DNA from: Candidatus Gastranaerophilales bacterium
GTDB lineage: Bacteria; Cyanobacteriota; Vampirovibrionia; Gastranaerophilales; Gastranaerophilaceae
Direction of reading: 5' to 3'
Assembly: GCA_944325535.1 (NCBI GenBank)
Contig: CALVAL010000005.1
Span: 1 to 48,522 of the forward strand
DNA: 48,522 bases
The position numbers and the translations under genes are program-made. The notes under the pieces were generated by a model. It saw nothing but the letters and a program-made list of their open reading frames with translations. It did not search any database and was not told the origin of the DNA. This document shows, piece by piece, positions 42,622-48,522 of this stretch (the first letter of the stretch is position 1; every line of letters starts with the position of its first letter).

Positions 42622-43725
42622 ATGAAAAAAGTTTTATCAAGTATATTAATAATATTTATGATGTTAAGTGGACTAATTCCTTGTTATGCAATAGATGCAA
42701 AAGTAAGAATTATGGATTTAACTCATATTAAGGGAGTTAGAGAAAACCAATTAGTCGGCTATGGTGTAGTAGTTGGTCTTCCTGGAACAGGTGACAACTC
42801 TCGTTCTACTCAAATTACTAATAAAATGTTATTAAGAAACTTAGGTACTGTAATCGATCAAGAAAACTACATCCAAAAAGGAGCTTCTGCTGCAGTAATC
42901 GTAACAGCAACAGTTCCACCTTTCTCAAAAAACGGTGATAAAATCGATGTAACTGTATCAGCTATGGCAGATTGTAAGAGCTTAGAGGGTGGCGTTCTTG
43001 TACAGACAATCTTAAAAGCTCCAAACGGAGAAGCAGTAGCAGTAGCTCAAGGACCTTTATCAGTTGGTGGTATTAATAAAATCGCAGGAGGATCTTCTGC
43101 AAGAACTGCTATTACTACAACAGGTAGAATCCCTGGTGGAGCAATAATTGAAAGAGATATCTATACAGAAATCGGAGATGAAAATTCTATTACATTATCA
43201 ATTGACCGTTCTGATTATACTCTTGTATCAAGAATTGCAAAATCAGTATCTCAAATAGCACCGGCTCAAGCAATCGATGGCAGTTCAGTAAGAGTTGAAA
43301 TTCCTGCAAAATTCTTAAACGATAGAGTAACTTTCATTTCAATTTTAGAAAATTTAGAAGTCTCTCCTACTATGGATAGAGCAAAAGTTGTTGTTAATGA
43401 AAGAACTGGAACTGTTGTAATAGGTGCTGATGTCAAACTTCTTCCTGCTGCAGTAGCACATGGTAACATTACAGTTACTGTTTCAACTACAAATGAAGTA
43501 TCTCAGCCTAATGCATTCGCAAATGGCGGAACTGTTGGATTTGAAAATTCTGATATTGAAATTAATAAAGCTCCAGGAAGTCTCGTTACTATGCCTGCAA
43601 ATAGCAATCTTAATGACTTAGTAAGAGCATTAAATTCAATTGGTGTTGCTCCTGTAGATTTAATTTCTATCTTGCAAGCACTAAAAAAATCAGGAAGCTT
43701 ACAAGCTGATTTAGTAATTATTTAA
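42622..43725 (+). CDS. flgI: Flagellar P-ring protein FlgI
   Basis: The 367-residue protein has a signal peptide (MLSGLIPCYAIDA near its end) and the FlgI signature VRIMDLTHIKGVRENQLVGY, GVVVGLPGTGDNSRSTQ. Conserved ASAMADCKSLEGGVLVQT-like and GAIIERDI segments follow, and LVRALNSIGVAPVDLISILQ comes at the end. It forms the periplasmic P ring around the rod, so a peptidoglycan-diderm envelope is implied. Length is standard. Confidence 0.97.
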   Translation: MKKVLSSILIIFMMLSGLIPCYAIDAKVRIMDLTHIKGVRENQLVGYGVVVGLPGTGDNSRSTQITNKMLLRNLGTVIDQENYIQKGASAAVIVTATVPPFSKNGDKIDVTVSAMADCKSLEGGVLVQTILKAPNGEAVAVAQGPLSVGGINKIAGGSSARTAITTTGRIPGGAIIERDIYTEIGDENSITLSIDRSDYTLVSRIAKSVSQIAPAQAIDGSSVRVEIPAKFLNDRVTFISILENLEVSPTMDRAKVVVNERTGTVVIGADVKLLPAAVAHGNITVTVSTTNEVSQPNAFANGGTVGFENSDIEINKAPGSLVTMPANSNLNDLVRALNSIGVAPVDLISILQALKKSGSLQADLVII

Positions 43726-43790
43726 TTAGTGAATGGTGAGTAGTGATTAGTGAATAGAAATTTTTTTATAAACTTCTAAACTTAGAAAGG
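43726..43790 (+). repeat. Heptamer repeat spacer after flgI
   Basis: AGTGAAT-GGTGAGT-AGTGATT-AGTGAAT again forms a 7 bp-period block after the stop codon. Confidence 0.65.
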
Positions 43791-43795
43791 ATAAT

Positions 43796-44149
43796 ATGGA
43801 TTTTTCAACACCTACAATAGACTTAATAAAAAGCGGACTTCAAAATGCTCAAACTGTAAATTCTGATCAGGTTTTATATAACCAAATCAAGGGAGCAGGA
43901 GACTCAAAAGAGCAATTAAAAAAGGCTGCAACAGAATTTGAAAGTATTTTCATAACAAAAATGCTTTCTCAAATGGACAAAACCGTTGATAGAGAAAATG
44001 GTATTTTTGGAAAAGAATCACATTATGTTGATACATTTAAATCCATAGTTTATCAACAAATGGGACATGATATCGCAAATAATCCGAGAACAACCTTTGG
44101 TTTTGCAGATCAAATCTATAGACAGATGGAAAAATATGTTGGAAATTAG
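43796..44149 (+). CDS. flgJ: FlgJ rod-cap domain protein (no muramidase domain)
   Basis: The 117-residue protein is the N-terminal rod-binding domain of FlgJ: LKKAATEFESIFITKMLSQM and ESHYVDTFKSIVYQQMGHDI, with a C-terminal FGFADQIYRQMEKYV. The C-terminal N-acetylglucosaminidase of enterobacterial FlgJ is absent, a common arrangement. It caps the growing rod; wall cutting is probably done by the transglycosylase at the head of the cluster. Confidence 0.93.
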   Translation: MDFSTPTIDLIKSGLQNAQTVNSDQVLYNQIKGAGDSKEQLKKAATEFESIFITKMLSQMDKTVDRENGIFGKESHYVDTFKSIVYQQMGHDIANNPRTTFGFADQIYRQMEKYVGN

Positions 44150-44183
44150 ATAAGAATGAGTAAAATGCTCGACAAAAATAAAA

Positions 44184-44222
44184 AAAGTGATTAGTGAATA
44201 GTAAGTAGTGAATAGAATTATA
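44184..44222 (+). repeat. Heptamer repeat spacer after flgJ
   Basis: AGTGATT-AGTGAAT-AGTAAGT-AGTGAAT: the fourth block of the same 7 bp-period family, just before the next ribosome binding site. Confidence 0.65.
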
Positions 44223-44242
44223 AACTACGAAAGGAATAAATA

Positions 44243-44518
44243 ATGTTATCATCAATAGGACAAAATAATTCAGTACAACAGTTCAGCGCATTAAACGCTT
44301 TTAAAACAGCTCAAAATCCTCAAAAACAAGAGGATATTAATACTCCAGAAGTTTCTGAGGGCATTAATACAAGCTCAAATGTTAATTTACTAGATAAAAT
44401 TGACGTAAATGAACTTAGAAAATGTGCCGAAACAGTTGGAGAATTCAACATTTCGGATGATGACATTAAATACGGACTATTATATGGTAGAAGTGTTATA
44501 GCAGAGTATCTCTGCTAA
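44243..44518 (+). CDS. Small flagellar-cluster protein, possible FlgM-like
   Basis: Not firmly recognised. The 91-residue protein has a disordered Asn/Gln-rich N-half and a helical C-half, DVNELRKCAETVGEFNISDD then IKYGLLYGRSVIAEYLC. Size, position before flgN/flgK and this disorder-then-helix layout resemble the anti-sigma-28 factor FlgM, but no diagnostic motif is present. It has a good AAAGGAA ribosome binding site. Confidence 0.5.
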   Translation: MLSSIGQNNSVQQFSALNAFKTAQNPQKQEDINTPEVSEGINTSSNVNLLDKIDVNELRKCAETVGEFNISDDDIKYGLLYGRSVIAEYLC

Positions 44519-44536
44519 TAAAAGGGAGATATGTAA

Positions 44537-44929
44537 GTGAATAAGAAGACTATTTTAATGATAATTGTATTATTAAGTGCAAGTTTTGTAGTGTATGCTA
44601 ATAATGAACAAGATTTCTTTGATGTAGCAAAATCAGCATATTTGAATATAATGCCTTTTTATCAAAATATGCAGACTTGTACGCCATATCAATATACTAA
44701 TGTTGATGGAATGGTATATAAAGTATATGGAAAAGAAAAAACTACTTGCCATATTCAGGAAGGAGATAGACATTGTTACTTTCCGCAAGGGATTTACCAA
44801 AGGTATGCTACTAATAATATGCTTATAAACAAAAAAGCAATTTATGATTTAGAAAATGGAAGTTTTTCATATTCTAGTGATAAAAATTCTGATATACAAA
44901 ATTTGGTAAATACATATTGCAAGTATTGA
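44537..44929 (+). CDS. Small secreted cysteine-containing protein
   Basis: Not recognised. The 130-residue product has a signal peptide (MNKKTILMIIVLLSASFVVYA) and a mature domain with four or more Cys (QTCTPYQY, TTCHIQEGDRHCYFP, NTYCKY), so disulfides are likely. It lies in the flagellar cluster between the FlgM-like gene and flgH, with 18 and 32 bp gaps, and is presumably co-transcribed. A role in the periplasmic part of the motor or unrelated envelope function are both possible. Confidence 0.65.
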   Translation: MNKKTILMIIVLLSASFVVYANNEQDFFDVAKSAYLNIMPFYQNMQTCTPYQYTNVDGMVYKVYGKEKTTCHIQEGDRHCYFPQGIYQRYATNNMLINKKAIYDLENGSFSYSSDKNSDIQNLVNTYCKY

Positions 44930-44961
44930 TATAAAATTAGAACCGCTTTGAGGATAAAGAG

Positions 44962-45573
44962 ATGAAAAAAGTATTAACAGTTTTAGCTATAATAATATTA
45001 TCAACAATAATGAATGTTCAAGCTGAATCATTATTTACATTAGGAGCAAGTCAAAATTATTCAGGCGTACCTCGTTCATTATTTGGCGGAGTACAAGCAA
45101 GACAAGTTGGAGATTTAATTTCCATAATTATGGCTGAAAATGTTACTGTAAGTGATAACTTAACATATTCATCAGAAAAATCCTCAAATACAGTAGATAC
45201 TTTCACATCATTTTTTAATAAATGGTTTGGATTCTCTTTAAAAGATTCTGACGGTTTCGGCGGAACTAACGAAGTTTCAAATTCTGCAGCCGGTGGTCGT
45301 TCTATGACATTTGGAGATAAAATTGCAGTGCAAGTTGTCCAACAACTTCCTAACGGAAACTTAGCGGTACAAGGCAAAAAAGTCCTTGTTAACGGTAATG
45401 AAAGAATGGATTTCATTATAACAGGAGTTATAGATCCAAGATGGCTTAATGTGGATGGAGAAATCTATTCTTATAATGTTTCTAATCTACAATTTGCTCT
45501 ATCTGGTAGAGGAACTATTTCTAGAAACCAAAATGAAGGTATATTCAACAGATTTATCAAATACTTATTCTAG
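44962..45573 (+). CDS. flgH: Flagellar L-ring protein FlgH, without lipobox
   Basis: The 203-residue protein has a signal peptide (MKKVLTVLAIIILSTIMNVQA) and the FlgH body: VGDLISIIMAENVTVSDN, GNLAVQGKKVLVNGNERMDF, and VIDPRWLNVDGEIYSYNVSN near the end. FlgH is normally a lipoprotein; no LxxC follows the signal here, and cleavage after VQA by ordinary signal peptidase is expected. It forms the outer-membrane L ring. The fit to the family is otherwise complete. Confidence 0.94.
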   Translation: MKKVLTVLAIIILSTIMNVQAESLFTLGASQNYSGVPRSLFGGVQARQVGDLISIIMAENVTVSDNLTYSSEKSSNTVDTFTSFFNKWFGFSLKDSDGFGGTNEVSNSAAGGRSMTFGDKIAVQVVQQLPNGNLAVQGKKVLVNGNERMDFIITGVIDPRWLNVDGEIYSYNVSNLQFALSGRGTISRNQNEGIFNRFIKYLF

Positions 45574-45615
45574 GGTGTTTGAACATATTAAAAACAAGTT
45601 AATACAAGGATATAA

Positions 45616-46050
45616 ATGGATAAAAAAATATTTCACAATTTAATAGAAACTTTGGATAAAGAAATTGATGCCTATTCAAAACTAAAAGATTTATTTGAAG
45701 AAAAAAAAGAAATCTTAAAACAATCTAAAGCTGATGAATTAGGAAATGTTGATAATAGGATTATCGCTTTAAATAATGAAATCACCAAATTAAATAAAAA
45801 AAGAGAAGAAATTTCATTTGAAATCCTTGGTGAAAATGCGAATATGTCAAGATTTATCGAATTTTCAAAAGAAAACGCTCCTGAGTTTACTCAAGCTTTA
45901 GAGGAAAGAAAGGTTAAGATTTGTAACAAAATTTCTGAGTTAACGTTATTAAATAATCAAAATGTGGAATTATTAAAACATGGCATCATAATATCTAACA
46001 AGATGTTGGAAACAATTATTGATGCTTTTGCTCCTCAAGGATGTAATTAG
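45616..46050 (+). CDS. flgN: FlgN-family export chaperone
   Basis: The 144-residue protein is a long helical hairpin with the FlgN plan: an N-terminal LIETLDKEIDAYSKLKDLFE helix, the DNRIIALNNEITKLNKKREE coiled-coil, and a C-terminal NNQNVELLKHGIIISNKMLE amphipathic helix. It directly precedes flgK, which supports the chaperone call: FlgN holds FlgK and FlgL before export. It has no signal peptide. Confidence 0.88.
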   Translation: MDKKIFHNLIETLDKEIDAYSKLKDLFEEKKEILKQSKADELGNVDNRIIALNNEITKLNKKREEISFEILGENANMSRFIEFSKENAPEFTQALEERKVKICNKISELTLLNNQNVELLKHGIIISNKMLETIIDAFAPQGCN

Positions 46051-46170
46051 AATGGAGCAGGAAAAACAGATACACATGATATAGACATGTGGACCATAAA
46101 TGAAGAAGTCTAGAGGTCAATTAGACCATTAGGCTTTAGAGAACAAGCTTGAATCAAAAATGAGGTAAAA

Positions 46171-47772
46171 ATGGTTAGCTTATTATCAGCACTTAATATG
46201 ACAGCGAATACTCTTTCTGTAAATGAAAAAGCAATTGGAGTAGTATCACATAACGTTTCTAATATGAACACAGAAGGTTATTCTAAACAGAAAGTAAATC
46301 TAGCTACAAGAAATATCGGCGGAGCAATTGGAAACAATGTTACATCTCAAATACGCTCAAACGGTGGAGTTATGATTGCTAATGTTATGAGATATACAGA
46401 TTCTTATTTAAATAACTATTATCGCGATCAGTTATCTACTCAAAATAAGCTTGACCAACAACTTGATACACTAAACGATTTAGCTGATATTTTAGATGAC
46501 TTAGAAAGCGAAGGACTAGATGCCGCTTTGAGTGATTTTTACGAAGCTTTGAATAACTTAAATGAATATCCTGCTAGTTCTACTGCAAGAACAAATTTCA
46601 TTGAAACAGCAAAAACATTAACATCTGTTTTAAATTCAAAAAGCATAGAATTAGATGAACTAACTACTAAAGCCTTAGGTGATGGCATAAATCAAGAATC
46701 GTTAGAAAATTCTAAAATTTATGTACAATATACAGCTTTAAATGATAAATTAACAGAACTTGCAGATATCAACAGGGCACTACAAGTTACACAAACAGGC
46801 ACATTAGAAGCAAATAATCTTCTTGATAAAAGGGATACAATCCTTAATGAAATTGCACAATTTGTTGATATCTCAGTTGAAGAAAAAGATAATGGAACTG
46901 TAAATGTTTCAATTGGATCTACAGAAGTAGTTAAAGGTTCAAAAGTAGTCGGTAAACTAGATATTCAAACAGCAAAATCTTATTGTGAATCACAAAATCC
47001 TCCAATTGCATATCCTGATAATTGGGATGGAGAAAATGCTGTTATCAGTATCATAAATCCAGAAGAAAATAATAAAGTTGTAGTATCAAATGCTAATTCA
47101 ATGATAACAGAAGGTACACTAGGTGGGATTTTACACTCTACTACAGTTGGCGAAAATGGTGAAACAAATGCTGGTACAGTAAGAGAAAGTTTAGATACAT
47201 TAGCTCAAACTATTGCTGATATTTTTAATGAATTAAATACAAGAGAAGGAGCATACTGTATTGATCCAAATGATACTGGAAAGCTTATAGATAGTGCAGA
47301 TGACAACCTGCTTTTTGTTGGTGCAGATGGCACTGGAGAAGGAATTACAGCAGGAAATATTAAATTAAATGATGCACTATTAACAGAAAATGGTATATGG
47401 AACATTTCATGCGCTTATTTTGACGATCCTGCGAATGTGGATTTAAATGCAGTAGGTAACTCTCAAAACGTAGTTGCAATGCTTGGAACGAGAGACTCAA
47501 AACAAGACTCATTAAATGGAATGTCATTAGAAAGCTTTTATACTTCTCTTGTCGGAAAAGTAGCATCGGCAGGAAGCAGTATCCAAACACTTTATGATAC
47601 GCAAACTAGTGTTGTTGATTCTGTTTTAACAAAAATCAAAAACACTAGTGGCGTAGACTTAAATGAAGAACTCGTGGATCTAGTTAAATATCAAACTGCA
47701 TATTCTGCAGCAGCACAAGTATTCAACACTTGTAATAGTTGTCTTGACGTATTAATGACATTAGGAGGTTAA
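46171..47772 (+). CDS. flgK: Hook-filament junction protein FlgK
   Basis: The 533-residue protein starts VSLLSALNMTANTLSVNEKA, with the rod/hook family motif GVVSHNVSNMNTEGYSKQ, and ends with LDVLMTLGG after the axial helix DLNEELVDLVKYQTAYSAA. These are diagnostic for FlgK (HAP1). It joins the hook to the filament. The 120 bp gap from flgN holds only short frames. flgL follows after 4 bp. Confidence 0.97.
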   Translation: MVSLLSALNMTANTLSVNEKAIGVVSHNVSNMNTEGYSKQKVNLATRNIGGAIGNNVTSQIRSNGGVMIANVMRYTDSYLNNYYRDQLSTQNKLDQQLDTLNDLADILDDLESEGLDAALSDFYEALNNLNEYPASSTARTNFIETAKTLTSVLNSKSIELDELTTKALGDGINQESLENSKIYVQYTALNDKLTELADINRALQVTQTGTLEANNLLDKRDTILNEIAQFVDISVEEKDNGTVNVSIGSTEVVKGSKVVGKLDIQTAKSYCESQNPPIAYPDNWDGENAVISIINPEENNKVVVSNANSMITEGTLGGILHSTTVGENGETNAGTVRESLDTLAQTIADIFNELNTREGAYCIDPNDTGKLIDSADDNLLFVGADGTGEGITAGNIKLNDALLTENGIWNISCAYFDDPANVDLNAVGNSQNVVAMLGTRDSKQDSLNGMSLESFYTSLVGKVASAGSSIQTLYDTQTSVVDSVLTKIKNTSGVDLNEELVDLVKYQTAYSAAAQVFNTCNSCLDVLMTLGG

Positions 47773-47776
47773 ATAA

Positions 47777-48522
47777 ATGGTAGATAGAGTATCAACATCA
47801 GGCAGATATGCTCAATTAGTTGCTGATATGCAACAAAACCTTATAAATTATAACCGAATTAATGCTCAATTAAGTTCAGGGCACAAAATTCTTAATATTA
47901 CAGATGATCCAATAGCATCAGTAAATATTTTGAATACTAACAGACAATTAGGACAAATAGAAACTTTTTCTACAAATGTAGAAATGGCGAAAAGCGAACT
48001 GAGTGCTTTAGATGATTTAATGACGCTAGCTACAGGATACCTACAAAGCGCTTGGGACAAAGCAATGCAAGCTAATAACCAAACCTATGGTAACGACTCG
48101 CTTCAAGCCTTAAAAGTTGAAATAGATGAAACTATTAAGACAATGGTCGATCTTGCTAATACTGAATATAATGATAACTATATATTTGGCGGTGCAAATA
48201 CAAAAAATGTTCCATACACTATTACCGAAAATGGTGATATTGTATACAATGGAACACCATATGATAATAAAGATTATATAAGACAAACCGAAGTTGCTGA
48301 TGGCGTATTTGAAGTCATTAATACTACAGGAGATAAAGTTTTTGGATATTATAAAGCAGCTGTAGAACCTGGTAATGGTGTATATACAGATGCTAACGGA
48401 AAACGAGTCATTGAAACAACAGATGAACAAGGACAACCCGTCTATACATACGAAAATGGTGCAGCTTATACAGGTGATGTTGCTGATTTAACGGATGGAG
48501 CTCCTGACGGGGTCCCCGGCGG
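47777..48522 (+). CDS. flgL: Hook-filament junction protein FlgL, cut by window edge
   Basis: The frame begins with ATG at 47777, 7 nt after an AGGAGG site. It reads MVDRVSTSGRYAQLVADMQQ, then YNRINAQLSSGHKILNITDD with DPIASVNILN, the flagellin-like N-terminal helical domain of FlgL (HAP3). NDNYIFGGANTKNVPY is the characteristic YIFGG motif. It is open for 248 codons to the end of the window; the central domain and the C-terminal helix lie beyond. The last ~17 bases are much richer in GC than the rest. Confidence 0.94.
   Translation, partial: MVDRVSTSGRYAQLVADMQQNLINYNRINAQLSSGHKILNITDDPIASVNILNTNRQLGQIETFSTNVEMAKSELSALDDLMTLATGYLQSAWDKAMQANNQTYGNDSLQALKVEIDETIKTMVDLANTEYNDNYIFGGANTKNVPYTITENGDIVYNGTPYDNKDYIRQTEVADGVFEVINTTGDKVFGYYKAAVEPGNGVYTDANGKRVIETTDEQGQPVYTYENGAAYTGDVADLTDGAPDGVPG

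Noticed and set aside
1-48522. CRISPR array, prophage or insertion sequence
   Set aside because: No regularly spaced direct repeats of 25-40 bp with unique spacers, no phage structural genes and no transposase were found.
48503-48522. GC-rich last ~17 bases as a special element
   Set aside because: The frame of flgL stays open through it, but the composition shift at a window or contig end could equally be low-quality sequence; nothing can be concluded.

Overview
The window is AT-rich, gene-dense bacterial DNA. The cell is a diderm (Skp-like chaperone, P-ring FlgI and L-ring FlgH), flagellated and fermentative (pyruvate formate-lyase). It carries Mini-RNase III and a cluster of lineage-style proteins starting with an 'INPI ... 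NFKG/SFKS' signature. Together these suggest an uncultured gut Melainabacteria/Gastranaerophilales (Vampirovibrionia) genome. That assignment is inference from protein character; no rRNA is present to prove it.

Layout. 1-11.4 kb is mostly core: tRNA-Asn at the left edge, mrnC, an ftsB/divIC-like gene with a TPR gene, secreted proteins, tRNA-Gln, a AAA+ ATPase, a probable 6S-like small RNA, a deoxyinosine glycosylase, a broken small gene, PBP1A, a stand-alone AICAR-transformylase-like protein, and rpsL-rpsG. 11.4-18.8 kb is a minus-strand array: a cysteine phosphatase, four tandem membrane paralogues arranged as (short-long)x2, and a 1286-residue HD-domain solenoid protein. 19-25.1 kb holds a dicarboxylate transporter with ileS, then malQ. 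25.2-35.2 kb is accessory in character: two copies of a ~200 bp structured repeat, small HTH regulators, YafQ/DinJ and HEPN/MNT toxin-antitoxin pairs, a fic gene with an internal stop, and uvrC. Inside it lies a pyruvate formate-lyase encoded as two separate genes. uvrA and a kinase-like gene follow. 39.2 kb to the end is a flagellar rod/ring/hook-junction cluster (lytic transglycosylase, flgF, flgG, flgA, flgI, flgJ N-domain, flgH, flgN, flgK, flgL running off the edge).

The most notable signals are: (1) the split pyruvate formate-lyase, whose glycyl-radical domain is a separate 84-residue protein, both parts ending in Cys-rich tails; (2) the tandem paralogue/phosphatase/HD-protein operon and its shared N-terminal signature; (3) seven genes with a -10 box exactly 6 nt before the ATG, predicting leaderless mRNAs, including uvrA and uvrC; (4) three chained mini-ORFs, each with its own Shine-Dalgarno sequence, leading into flgF; (5) an isoleucyl-tRNA synthetase whose HIGH motif reads HVGT. 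All calls come from reading the sequence; no database search or structure calculation was run.
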